Source: Ricinus communis
Taxonomy: Eukaryota > Streptophyta > Magnoliopsida > Malpighiales > Euphorbiaceae
Direction of reading: 5' to 3'
DNA length: 64,000 nucleotides
NCBI RefSeq assembly: GCF_019578655.1
Contig: NC_063259.1
Span: 26,027,277 to 26,091,276 of the forward strand
The position numbers were made by a program, and so were the translations under genes. Under the pieces are notes generated by a model that worked only from the letters and a program-made list of their open reading frames with translations, did no database searches and was not told the DNA's origin. This document shows positions 12,501 through 25,077 of the stretch, one piece after another; positions within the stretch are counted from its first letter, which is position 1, and each line of letters begins with the position of its first letter.

Positions 12501-13380
12501 AGAGAGAACTTTGACCGACGCACCTTTATGGTTGTAACCAGTCCCAACCTGAAACAGGCATTGTCCATTGATTACTCAAGTTAAAATGTGCGACTACTAC
12601 CATCCATCACAAATGTATGACAGTTCAGAACTTACATAATACACTATCACACAAAACTCTCTTCCATAAAAAAAACAAAAAAAAATTTATGTTTCCTATG
12701 AACCCTTATGATGATAATTTGTCTAGCCCCTAATCTCAAATCAAATTACAAGTAATTTTAATACATTATTTACACATTAGTCAAGATAATGTATGCAGCG
12801 TCTAGTTCGAAATTAAACCAGACGCGTTTCAGCAAAAGCTACCGTTTTAATCACTAGATTCCATTTATAACTCCAAGAAGTTCCCTTTTGCCCTCAAGAC
12901 CCTAAAGGTTCTCTAATTTCCAACATTCAACAAAGAGAGAAAGAAAACAAAACAAAAGCGCGAAACTTTAAGCTAGAGTTAGAGACTTAAAATTAATCTT
13001 GCTTTAACGAAATAAATTGACATTATTATACCTATCGGCTAAGGCAGAAATGGACTTAAAAGCCTGAATCAAGGCACGTCAGGATCAGAGGCACGGTTTG
13101 GCCATTTACCAAGAGAAGCAGAAAAAAGGGCATTAGATTTAGTGGTTTTAGAAATAACAGTAGTGAGTCCACCATTGGCTAAAAGAGGGTTAACAGGAGC
13201 ACCGACACGGTTGGGGCCATGATCAGATGATTGATTAGCGGAAGTACGCTATTCTGATGTCTCGTCCACAGTGTGAGCTTCCAGTACCAAACCGCACTCA
13301 GCACAGATTGTGTCTCCGGCTGAATGGTCCATTACTATCTCTGTTACTCTCATGCAGTCTGTGCAGTACGAGTCCGCCAT
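9531..13380 (-). pseudogene. TFIIB-like transcription factor gene, disabled, introns retained
   Basis: Homology to plant general transcription factor IIB runs through six blocks: 13032-13380, 12524-12548, 11392-11524, 11172-11299, 11010-11086 and 9666-9742, plus a remnant at about 9531-9592. The zinc ribbon is clear (YCTDC ... ICAEC), as are cyclin-fold pieces such as [33 protein letters not shown] and GATKKEIGRAE. The copy is broken several times. Codon 44, Trp in the family (DETSEWRT), is TAG. One base is missing in the DPDRAL segment near 13079. The Gln of SNQAVK is TAA, followed by loss of about four codons. The acceptor expected before the last exon reads AT instead of AG. About 60 bases are missing after VAEGT. 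The remaining GT/AG sites are intact, so this is a decayed duplicate of a whole gene and not a retrocopy. A zinc-ribbon peptide of 43 residues could still be made. Confidence 0.88.
9866..10393 (-). mobile_element. Short non-autonomous Helitron inside the last intron of the TFIIB pseudogene
   Basis: Read on the minus strand, the element begins TCTATAATATATAAGAG at 10393, preceded by host A. It ends CTAAT at 9866, followed by host T. A short hairpin with stem GTGC/GCAC around TTC (9883-9893) sits about 12 bases before the CTAAT end. A TC start, 3' hairpin, CTRRT end and A|T insertion are the structural marks of plant Helitrons. The 528 bp carry no Rep/helicase coding sequence, so it would depend on an autonomous relative. 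The identity of the exact family is unknown. Confidence 0.75.
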
Positions 13381-14168
13381 CTTTTGGTATCTGGTTGCTG
13401 TCTCTGTTTCTGTGTTTTCGTTTTTATATGGAATTTGGTTGAGAGTGTTTACTTGTGGGGTTGAGTTTGTTTTGACTGTATAGTTTACGTTATATATGCC
13501 ACCTGAATTCTTTCCTAAGGCTTGCGTTTTGCACAACAGAAACGGTCATTTGCTGTAATTGGACTAAAAGAAATGGCTGCTTTTTTTCTTTTTTGTTATG
13601 GATAGTCAAAAGTACTTGCAACCAAAATAAGAAATGCGCATTATGACACGTGGAAGATTAAATAGCTGTGCAGCCATTTTCACAACCCTTTAAACATTTT
13701 TATATTCTCAACTAAATTGGAAAATCTTTTGTCATTTTTAAATTCAAAATCATTCCGTATGGTTTAGAGATTATAACACACTTTTAATTCTAAGAAAATG
13801 GGAATATGATGGATACCACATTAAATGAAGTGAATGAAGGAGCTACTTCTTACCTAAATTAAATTAAGTTAAAATAGAAAAAGAAACAAATTCATTTTAC
13901 AAAATTGGAAGAAAAAAATGAATGAATTTCGACTGGAGATTGCTTAGCCTAGGAACAACTAAGCCAACTTCTTCACAGCAGAATATACAAAGATTTTTGA
14001 TGCTATGACTGCAAAACTTCTTCTGTGACCTATCCCAAGTTAATCCAGACAATCATCGAATATTGCGATCATCGTTGTCCATGTTCCAGCACTTTAGTCA
14101 CAAATGTTCCGTGACCATCATCACGTATTCCAGAATTCTGAACTTTCCTCAACAGGCATCAAGATTTG
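13381..14168. other. Spacer between the TFIIB pseudogene and the GALT gene 3' end
   Basis: Contains the upstream flank of the TFIIB copy, including an in-frame upstream ATG that would extend its first frame to 13536, and the presumed 3' UTR of the galactosyltransferase gene. Nothing else recognised. Confidence 0.6.
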
Positions 14169-17100
14169 TCATCTCATGTTACAGCACTGGGGCTTTCCCA
14201 GCTTCTGCAGTTTATCCCAAAGGCAGATCATCTGCCTCGGAGATTGGTAATGTGCTGTGAAATACCCTTCAATGCATCCGAACTGGCAGAACTTTAAGCT
14301 GTGCGAGTACAACACAGGTTTTGAGCTGTTGAATTGCTCCACCCACATTCCCATGCTTACATCTTCCATCTTAAACAGCTGCAGACAGTGCACAGAGCAT
14401 ATCATTTCAGTTGCAAATCATTTTGTGTTTGGTGTGTGTATGTTGGGGGAGAGGGGAAACATTACTTACCCTTAACTTGTGTCTCTCGAACTCGGAGACA
14501 ATGAATTGCGCAATGTCAGACGACAAAATATAGCCTGGTCCATTTGCATAGGGTGGATAATCCTCTTCTGGCCACTCCTGAAACAGCCACAAATGATGAA
14601 CCAAGTGGTAAGAAAGGTTGATTAAACATTACTTGCATAATGACGACCAACTGCCCAGAATAAGAAAATGAAACTAGTTTACGATGACTAGACTGATAAT
14701 ATGCAACCAAAAAGAAATAAAAAGAACAAAGAAAAAAACACCCTCGGAGAACAGCAGATCAACAATCAATCTATAGAACAGCAAGGCTCGGTATCAATGC
14801 CATAATTTCTTCATTCTACAACTCTAGCCCAGCAACTAGTACAAAAAGAAATTTAAAATTTTCCTAGCTCCAACCAGTCCTATCACAAACCACCAAAAAA
14901 CAGTAGACATAAGCATAAGCATTACAATGCACACACAACTTGATCAAGATGAGCATCATATAAACCTTATATACAACGCGCAGCACAGCAATTTCTCTCT
15001 TTCTGAAGAGCAGAGACTAAAACATCTAATCTCTAGGAATTCATCCCAATATAGCACAAGTATGATGATATACAACCATAACAAGCAAGAGAGATTGCAT
15101 TTTCATATAAAATCTAATATTAGACTTCTGGGATGAGTGTAACACAACCCAAGAAATTGCGTAACCCAACCAATGGCCTCTCACATAAAGTTGAGTGCAC
15201 CAATACCATGGTAAATTTTGCAATGGAGATGACATAGTGTTTCGATAGGTATATAACGAGACTAAAGGACAAATAATAAATGCATCACCCATACCTCATA
15301 TGCCACTGCCCATTTACCATGTCGCAGAGGCTTATGGTAGTAATTTATGTTCCCAATATACAAGCTCCTACCCTCAGGAACTTTTCTTGCTTCATCAATG
15401 ACTGCATCCACTCTAACAAATGTATCATCATCCCCCTTCATAATATACTTCGCCCGCACTGTATGGACCTGGGAGAGACCAAACCATTTCATACTCGATC
15501 AATATCAGGAGTTACTAAAACTTTCTTTTTAATTTAAAAGTTTCCCATTACTCACTCCATATTCACAGATGGCAACAGTTTTCAGTACTACAAGGTCATA
15601 GTTATCCATGTAGGGCACAACAACAATGTCACCAAAAAATTCTGCCTCTTTCTTCAACTCTAAATTCACTTCTTTTCTGCCATGCTGTCAAACATAAATT
15701 TCAATAAAGTCATTACCTTCAATTATGTAAAGGTTAATGTAAGAACTGCAGTTGACGATTTAATAAGCCATGTTTTCTTCACGAACCAGTGCTACAAAGA
15801 AACGAGCTACCACAGTTGACGATTTAATAAGCCTGTGCTGCATCCAAGACTTCCTCACAGCCATCCTCTCAGCAAAATGGTTGCCTGCAGAAAGCACACC
15901 TATAAAAAGTTCTGCAGGCCCCTGAGGAAGTGGTGGCGCTCTCCATCTGTCAGACATCTGTAAATGCCTCTGAGGGGCAAAGCTAGGGTGTGCTGTCGGT
16001 AATGAAGCAGCAAATACAGAATGAACGTCAATGTCACCATTCACGGTAAGCCCAGTGGCATCCTCCAAAGTATAGCCCTGTCAGCAATACTGAACCACAT
16101 TAAAACACGTCCACATCTACCGTGAGAATAATACAACTGTAGGATATTACTCACTGTCCGATAAGGAAAAGATGTAACATGCCTCCCGTCGACATTGACA
16201 TGATAACCCTCCAAACCAGCACTAAGAGTCAGAACAAACAACTTCTCCTCTATAAATGGAAATGGCCAGTCGACAGACACCTTTTTAGTTCGGCCTATTA
16301 ATCGATTCAACCACCAAGTTGCCTTTGACTCCTCTGAGTGATTGTCATCATCACGTATCCACTTCTCACACTTCGCCTGACCATCAACTGCAAGCAATAC
16401 AAACAATTAGCGACCCTGGTTAGACCGCAATTTGAAAAAAATAATTAAAAAACAGCCATATAAAGTTTCAAAAACCAAATAAAAAGCATTTTCTTCATCA
16501 CTTCTAGCAATGCCAGCAGATAATTAAATCCAAGAGAATAGACTGAAGTTCTCCGATCTTTAATGTAAAGAGGCCTAGATTTACATGTAGCACAAGCACC
16601 AAGCTTCATTCAGACATCTTCATAGGATTATGAGAACAGAACATTGGCTGAGCGCATACAAATCATGCTGCTTCTACTAACAATAACTTATCATGTAAAG
16701 ATAAAGATGGAAAGTGAAAGAAGCTATTTACTAATATTGAATCAGAATTGATAAAAGCATCCAGAACTTCCTTTGCATTTAGAAATCAGAAGGCTTTATT
16801 TAAATGACCAATTTCACCGAGAGTAATGTTATCTTTCCAGTGCTCATCCATTTCTTCCCATTTTAATAAATAAAGATAAAATTGACACTATCTGGCATAG
16901 AGTGAGAAAAAAAAAAATTCATAGTTTCTATGTTGACGATATCACACAAGACTTTCATATAACCTGCCCAACCCGGTATCCACATAATCCCAATGTTCTA
17001 ATTCACATTTGCATGTCTAACATTTTAAGAATCCTCCAGAGGACAAAACCTCATACCTATAAAGCATTTAAAAGCAGACCAGTTACATTTACCAGAATAA

Positions 17101-18112
17101 CAAGCTTACCTTATGTCTTAACTCCATAAACATACATCTTCAATTCCCACTTCACAGCATAAAATTCATAAAAAAAAAAATAATAATAATAATAAAGAAT
17201 GATATTACCAAAAGGGGAAGAGGCATTTATTCACTAAAACTCACCTGTCTCCTCATCAGCCTTAGACTTCCAGCCTTCACAACGCAAAGCAGTCCCCCAC
17301 TGCATCCTATAACAAGTATTCTGCTCAATCACTGGCTTCCCACTCCAATCTCCTCTCAACCTAGGGTTAAAATGCAAAATCCTAGGTGGGTCCTCGCCTT
17401 CCACAGTTCTCAACCCTTGCAACTCCATCATAAACTGTGACACCATAATAGCCTCTCCTTCATCTTTCACTAACGATATTTTGGGGTCATTCTCAGCATG
17501 GGCCCCTCTTGGCTTCCCTACCACAGTTACATGTGACCCCAATGTCAATCCACAAGGCAACTCCACCACCTTCCCTTGCTTCAAAAACTCAGACCCAGAT
17601 AACATAACTGAATGCGGGCATGATTCGGATCGGTTTTCGGGTTTTTGAGCTTCTTTAACCTTAACTTTACCTGATACTATCCCTTCCCAAAGCTTCCTAC
17701 CAACCTGCCAAGCAGTTTTAGCACTCTTATGAAGCTCCACGGAGCCATCTTTTTTAGTGGGATCAAATGTTTTTGGATCAAATTTCAAACTCGATAAAAT
17801 ATCTGTAATGGGTTGGGAACGAGACTGAGTTGGTTGTAGCGAGTTGTGAGAGACCCAGTTAAGAGGACGAGTTGGGGCATCTTTATCTTGCAAATCTTGT
17901 TCGCTTTGAAGCATAGAAGGACGAGTTAAGGTTGTGGTAGTTTCTTGAGAGACAGAACTGATATTAGTATTGAAAACAACAGGGATTTCTAACGTTACAA
18001 GAAATACATATAAAATACCAACAGCAATCAGGATTTGGATCGATCTTTGCCTGCTCAAGGACATGAACATATCAAATTTATTTAATCTGGTTTCTAATTT
18101 GCCTCTCTTCAT
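14169..18112 (-). CDS. Hydroxyproline O-galactosyltransferase (GALT family, GT31 with galectin domain)
   Basis: Seven exons: 17245-18112, 16155-16387, 15787-16077, 15556-15684, 15295-15468, 14470-14577 and 14169-14378. Together they make 2013 bp, or 670 residues. It is a type II Golgi protein: short basic N terminus, one membrane helix at about residues 24-46, then a stem. A galectin-like domain follows (about 165-367, with [17 protein letters not shown] and [15 protein letters not shown]). The GT31 catalytic domain has [16 protein letters not shown], the metal-binding GDDDT (Asp 520-522) and the C-terminal [12 protein letters not shown] and YTAHYQSP-like (here [18 protein letters not shown]) blocks. 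The family transfers galactose from UDP-Gal to hydroxyproline of arabinogalactan proteins. The C-terminal sequence fits the GALT5 branch better than GALT6, as I recall them. All catalytic landmarks are intact. Confidence 0.93.
15749..15833. repeat. 21-bp direct repeat shared by exon 3 and intron 3 of the GALT gene
   Basis: CAGTTGACGATTTAATAAGC plus one further C occurs at 15749-15769, in the intron, and identically at 15813-15833, in the exon, 64 bp apart. Sequence outside the repeat differs. This is a local microduplication; the exon copy encodes part of the conserved LIKSSTV segment, so the intron copy is the derived one. Confidence 0.9.
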
Positions 18113-21100
18113 ATTGCAAAAAAGATTGAAACTTTACAGAGTTTTGTTTTCCCAAAAGAAAAAAGAAAAAAAAAACTAATTAATGAAAAGAAAGAGAGAA
18201 AATAGAATCTGGGTTATGGAGAGAAAGGTGTAAGAAGGGGGAGTGGGTATTGATTCTATTGAAGAGTTATAGAGAATATGGAGAATGAATTCGTTCGTTC
18301 GGTGATCAATGATCAACGTTTCTTCAAAAAGAAACGCGTTAGAGAAAGAGAGAGATGAATGGAAATGAAATGAAGAATGAAAGAATTATGCCTTAGTTTT
18401 TAAATAAGAAATTAAAAATAATTATTAAGGAAAACTTTTGTTGTGCAGGTCGGTGATGTTAACAGGAATATGAATGGAGAGAGACGGAGCAAATGGAATT
18501 TTCCAATTTTCAGATTGAAAATTGAAAATTATGACTAGAAAATTCAAATGACTGTTCAAGACGAACTGCCATATGAAAGCTTCTTCTTATCATCTGACTA
18601 CAATTGCATTATATATTATTAATAAGATTCTTTTTCAAAAGGAAAGAAGTTTTTCTTTTGAAAGTAATAAGTTTATTTTGATACTTCCAAAAAAAAAAAA
18701 TATTTATAAAATAAAAATTAACAGTGGGTTCTGATTGCTTCACTCATCAGAATATAACAAAACGACTATAACCGCCTTGGGGTTCTCAAAAGTTCTTGTC
18801 ACTTAACGGTGACGGAAAATTTCTTTTTTACTTTTTCATTTTATCGACAACGTATGCGGAGGTTAAAATAATATAATATTACCATCTTATAATATATTAA
18901 ATTATTTTTAATTAGAATAAATATAAACTGAATCCATAATTTTGATCATTATAAAATATTGCTATAAAAAATGAAATATATTATGATTATACCTTTTGAC
19001 ACTGCTATAGATTTAAAATAATAATTATTAATCTTATTTATAAACTAATTTTAAATGTATTATAATATACGTAAATTACTAATAAATTTATTATGATAAT
19101 GGGTGACTTACTGTTTTCATGCGCATTCCAATTAGATGACTCCTTGTTGAATTATTTACAATAGAAGAAAGTGTAGTTCAACTACTGGCTAAAGCGAGTG
19201 GGTGAAAGAAAAAAACAGAATTGGAGGATATTATATAATATAATATATGAAAAAAATAAAATTGGAAAAGTCCGCCCAGCATTAAATGAAGAAGGAGGTG
19301 CCACCTCATTCTGCACTTCAAATGACACCTGCTACTTTCTTACCTTCTTTTTAACACTTGCCTTTCCTTTCTTTCTGCTTTACTCTTTTTTTTTTTTTTT
19401 TTTTTTTTTGGTTTTCCTTATTTGTGCCACAGAAGACTCTAATAACTTAAACTTTATATTTTATATTATTTATAATTATAATATTAAAAAAATAACATAA
19501 TAAAATTTAATTTTATAATTTTTTATTAATTTATTAATTAATAAATTATATTTTTAATTAAACACTTTTATTTATTTTAAAAAAATATATCAATTGTATT
19601 TTAATATTCTATTTTATTTAATTAATTAAAAATTTAAAAATTAATTCATCCTTCTTATTCTAAATTTTCTACCTAAACTTGAACATAATGCTGATAAACG
19701 ATCAACTACTATTAATCGTACTCAATTTCAACTATTCATATCTCTAAAACAAATCAAATGGACCAACTTTAATTCTAGATAATGTGATAAATGAGAGATG
19801 CAATTTAAAAAAAAAAAAAATTAAAATTCAATTAGTCAACTTCAAAAATTTATTGTTATAAAACCTCGAGATTAATTGCACAAAACTCTTAAATTGACAG
19901 TTGGGATGTCAATTAGCATGCACAAATTGTATGTGTATGTGATCCCACAATTAATAGATTGGATGAAAGTTGTTGATGTTGATTGAATTGGAATTTTCAT
20001 GACCCTTTTTTTAGCAAGAAATGCAACAAAATGTATTCAACCTACTATTCTTTGTTTATTCAAATAAAGAAAATAATTATAAAAAAAGAGAGAGAATTTT
20101 AGAAAAACCCATAAGATTTTCTGAAAGATACAGTGGTTTAGGAGTAAATATCAGTTTCTTAAAAGGAAAAATTGAGATTCTTAGTACCATATTGTGGATT
20201 TTGTTGTTGATTAATAGAAGTAATTGTGTAAAACCTTTCTATCTTCTCCCTTGTTTCTTTGGGTAGTTACTATATTAGTTAGATTATTACTAGCCTTTTT
20301 GGCAATAAATCTAATGACCAAAAACATTTACAATTAAATGCAGCCCCCTTTCATACCATATAACACCAATAAAAATAAATATACTTTAATATAATTTACC
20401 TTTGAATAAATCATCAAATAATTTAATGTATTTTTCACTTAATTCTTCTATAAAATATAGTTTTTCTACATTTTTTAGCAGTCTTCACATACATGAGTTG
20501 CTTAAGCTTTGCTGACAAGATAAATACAAAATGCCAACTGGCAGTTAACTTGCACTTCTATAGTTCTATAGTAAAGGCATTGTCAATTATTTTATCTCAC
20601 TTCTATTTGAGTAATTATACTATTAATGGATTATGTTTGATACCTAACTAAAGTGATAAAAAAAATTACATAAATAAATAAAAAATTTACATAAATGGAT
20701 TATTTTATTTTTATAACAAATATAAAAATATAACTATCTTATAATCCACAATCTATTAGTCTTTTCATAAATAAATAAAAAATTATATTATGCTTTGTTA
20801 TTACTTGAAATGTCTCTAATTATCTTATATTTTTTCTCTCTCAAAAAACTAGTGAATTTTCCTTTTAATCCGTCTATTTTCTTAGTTCTTAATTTAATAA
20901 GTAACTAAAAATATTATTCACTAATTAATATAAATATTTCTATATATAATCAATTTTTATATTTTATATTTTAAAATTATAGAGAATTTAACAAAAAAAA
21001 TTTAAAAAAATAATGATAAAACTAAGAATTTTATATTTTTTAATTCACAGATAAATTGAAAATAGACTATTTGTTTAAACCGGATAGCAACTAAAATTAT

Positions 21101-23418
21101 ATATTTATCATGCTAAAGTTTTATCTAATATTTTATTATTATTATTATAGATTTTAATCTTTTACAAAAAGTGAATTACATATGCATTGATTATTGGAGA
21201 TATTTCATTGCAACCATATTTTCCTGATTGATTGTTGCGTTTTGTTCCCTGGTTTATGGTTTGATTCTCTGGTTTGCTAATTAGTTAAACTATTACAGAC
21301 TTAATGATTAATTAAGCCAAGTGGCCAACTAAAACTCTACAAGTATATAGTTTCTCAAAGCTAAGATTGTATTATCCTGCCTCCTCAATTTGATATTTCT
21401 AAGAAACAGACATCATTAGAAAGCAAAACTCTGGTGCTATTATGATATCTGAAATTCCAACCTTAATCCAAAGTAATTAACTTTTTATATCCATCTTAAA
21501 TTATACCAATAATCTTAGCCGTAGAAGACTCGACAGAAGGAGCTATAAAAGCTTGGAAGGATATGCCTGTCTGTTACTCTGGAAAGTGAAAATTTGAAAA
21601 CGAGGACACAACTTGGAATAGCTGTGTGCCACATGTGGGTAAGGCGTCTCTGTTAGAAGAACAAACACAGATTTCAAATAAAATTGAAACAATAATGATT
21701 TGTTACTGCTGATCTCTGCTATAGCCAATTCATCATAACATATAAAATGATATCCATGGCTTAAATATATAGTTGGCATTTGGCAAAAGCAAGCAGCTCC
21801 TGACCTGTGCCATGACTGACTTAATAGTTTTATTTTTATACTAAGGTGTATTCTGTCTGCAGCATCTCTGAAAGGATAATTTTTAAATTTTCCTTTTCTC
21901 ATTCCAAATGAAGATTAAATATCATAGAAATGATTGTTCCAGCAATATTTTTCATGAAAATATTAGTTCAGTGGACAGCACAAAGATGCTTCTTGTATTA
22001 ATCAATTAAGGCCCTATGAGAGTGATAGAACAAGTTGTAATATTGTGACTAATTTGTGGATTTGGTGGAATCAATTTTGTATGGAATGATTGTTATTTGT
22101 ACTTTAGCAAGAGTGGCTGTGAATGCTCGCATGTGAAATTACTATACAAAATCCAAAATTTTGTAGTTCAGCAGTATGTTTATATATTAATTTTGGTGTT
22201 TCCAGTGTCAGCATTAATCCCAATGGGACTCCTTTACCATGAAGCTGAGTAACAGAAATGTGTCGTTTATGAAGATGAGAAAAGGAAACTACACAACTAA
22301 GCAAAACTCAAAGTTGCTCATTTTTACTGTAAAAAGAATTCACCTTTTTAATTTGCTCATGTCTAAATTTAAACTTGTATTTACCCCAAGCAGAGAAAAG
22401 TCTCGAGCTTGTTTCCTCTGTCTTAACAGGCTCTGTCTTACATGCTTAATCAATTAGGCTAGGCTTTGGGGTTGACTAAAAATAGAAGATCAGTTAGATG
22501 AGTTAGGACTGATTTGGTTGCTATTGTTCGAGGTAGGTGGCTATATAGATGCTGAAACTTGGCTGACTATTTGGGGTCTCTCCTGCCAAACTCCACCCAC
22601 TCTGAAATATAGTGAAGTTCTCAAGTTTTCAGAAGTTCAATTCTTCATGACTCTGCAAATTGATTCCAAAATACATTGTATACCTGACAATTAAAAGTTC
22701 ATGACTGCATCATCAAGTTCAACATTGTGGATTCTATGATACTAATCAGTTTCTAGTTTCCACATCTCCACATAACTATACACATGTCATGCTGATCTTG
22801 CTGTGGCATCACACAAATACAAGCTCATTTCTTATATTAGTCGAGTCTCCTGTATAAATTAGTTACTCTCGTTAGACTTGTGATTGATTATTATTACAAA
22901 AATAAAAACCATAGTCATCTCCTTTTTACATTAGCTACTAAATAGTCTTGGTAATCAATAGTTTATGCTGTTTTACTTAAATTAACACTAAATTAAACCA
23001 AAAGATTTACCCGACTTGAACCTGACTCTATACGAAATACTCTTGGAACCAGATAGAGGATACTAGTGTATATATGGTGAATTTATAATTAAAAAGAAAA
23101 GAGAATGAAAGAAAGAATGATCTTTCTACATATTGTTTCATCTCTTATATCACACTCATTTAGTTAAATGGAATAGCCCTTCATGCTTTTCTTGCTTCCG
23201 CGCTTGTAATACCTTTAAACCCATATTCTTCCTCCCCTTTACCTCTCTCTGGCATTTCCTAAACAAAGAATAAGTTGCATCACTAACTATTACCTCTCTA
23301 ATACTGAGCTTTCATTCTCTTTCTCTATTATCTTTTTCTTTTTCTTTCTTGTTCTTATAATATAGATGAGATCATCTAATGAGTTATATACTTTTGCATA
23401 AACTGCAGAATAAAATCA
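18113..23418. other. 5.3-kb AT-rich spacer between divergent GALT and MYB35 genes
   Basis: It contains the upstream regions of both genes. The middle (about 18850-21180) is extremely AT-rich with a T24 run at 19386-19409, probably decayed repeats. Open frames up to 119 codons have low-complexity translations. No RNA gene or intact transposon recognised. Confidence 0.6.
19386..19409. repeat. T24 homopolymer
   Basis: Twenty-four consecutive T bases. It could be the A-tail of a minus-strand retroposon, but no retroposon body or flanking duplication was recognised. Confidence 0.85.
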
Positions 23419-25077
23419 ATGGTGAGACCTCCTTGCTGCGACAAGTTGAATATGAAAAGAGCCCTTTGGACTGCAGAGGAAGATGCAAAGATACTTGCTT
23501 ATGTCTCCAAGCATGGGACAGGAAACTGGACTGCCCTTCCAAAGAAAGCAGGTTATATAAGTTGGAGACTTTTTTTTTTTTGGCAATTATTATGTGATTA
23601 TTTAGGTATATTTTTTAGTTAATTGTTGTTCTATGTAAATATATTCATGAGCAAGCATGTAATGCAGGACTTAGGAGATGTGGGAAGAGTTGCAGGCTTA
23701 GGTGGACTAATTACCTGAGGCCTCATCTCAAGCATGATAGCTTCACACCCCAGGAAGAGGAGCTCATTGTTAGGCTTCATGCAGCCATAGGTAGCAGGTG
23801 AGCCGGGTACAATGTTTTTTCTTAATGCTAGATGTGCATCTTTACTTACCCCTAGCTCTTTCTCATTTTCTCTGTTGAAATGAAGCTTTGTTTGAATATT
23901 TCCATAAGGCTAGCTATTACTCATTCCTACCTTCAATTCACCTCATAATTGCATTCACAAATGAACAGCCCCAACTCTGAGATCCTCACTTTTAACTAGG
24001 TGGAGAGACTAACGTGACTGCTACTTGAAATGAATATGTAAAAAGAAAACAAAAATCCAAGTCTCAATGTTAGCAGATAATAACAAACTCTTAACTGCCA
24101 CTGGTACGTACAGATGACCCCAACTGTCCGAACAGACTATTCCTATTATCACTGCAAAAACAATGACTCTCTTTTTGCGGTCCAGGTGGTCTATCATCGC
24201 CCAACAACTTCCAGGAAGAACAGATAATGATGTGAAAAACTACTGGAACACCAAGCTAAGAAAGAAACTGTCTGAAATGGGCATAGACCCTGTTACTCAT
24301 AAGCCATTCTCTCAAATTCTAGCGGATTATGGAAACATTGGTTGCATTCCAAAATATGGTACTAGAATTGGGTCTCTCACTAGAGACCTAAAAAATGCTT
24401 TCATCTCCAGACCAGAACCACATCCTTCACCACCAGAAGGAATTCCCAACATCAACAGCCAATTGGCGACAACAACAGCACTGATGCAGCCTAAAGTTGA
24501 ACTGATCCAAGAATGTTTCTTGAACTATACTAGTAATAACATTAACATAAATGATGCTAATACAAATCCCGATCCTTCACTGGATCTTTTTGATCAGCTT
24601 CAAGCCATTAAACTGGCGACAGAAGCCTCGAGATGCGCCGACTACGAAAAGATCGCAGCTCATTTTCTTAATGAAGGATCATTATCATCATCAGCATCAT
24701 CTTCTTCTACTTGTTCAACTGCAGCCCAAGAAAATTCAGCACTAAACTTTAGCTGGAGAGATTTTCTTCTTGAAGATGCATTTCTCCCAAGTGATCATCA
24801 TCCACAAGAACAAGAAATTGATAATGCAATGAATCTGTCATCAAAGAATGACTTGACGAGCCAAGGACAGAATGTAGTGATACCACAAGGTGAAACGGCG
24901 AATGCAAGAGATAACCGCCAAGTTAGAGTTGAAGGAATGGATTTGGCAATGCCAAGCACTAGCAGCTTCCAAGTGCAATCTTCCTCTCATACTTCATTTG
25001 TTGAAGCCATGTTAAATCAAGAAAATGAGATTTTCCTTGATTTCCCTAATCTATTAGAAGAACAATTCTCTTACTGA
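23419..25077 (+). CDS. MYB35: R2R3-MYB transcription factor, MYB35/TDF1 type
   Basis: Three exons, 23419-23551, 23668-23797 and 24186-25077, make 1155 bp, or 384 residues. The intron positions are the usual ones for R2R3-MYB genes. R2 has the regularly spaced Trp residues ([52 protein letters not shown]). R3 follows ([46 protein letters not shown]). The adjacent block [26 protein letters not shown] and a long Ser/Asn/Glu-rich tail point to MYB35/TDF1 rather than to other subgroups. In Arabidopsis TDF1 is a nuclear regulator of tapetum and pollen development, and TDF1 genes are linked to sex determination in some dioecious plants. The start MVRPPCCDK agrees with the family's MGRPPCCDK. Two ATGs lie just upstream at 23366 and 23379. 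Confidence 0.93.

Noticed and set aside
19198..19500. 100-codon frame crossing the T24 run
   Set aside because: Low-complexity Phe run and AT-rich context; not a gene.
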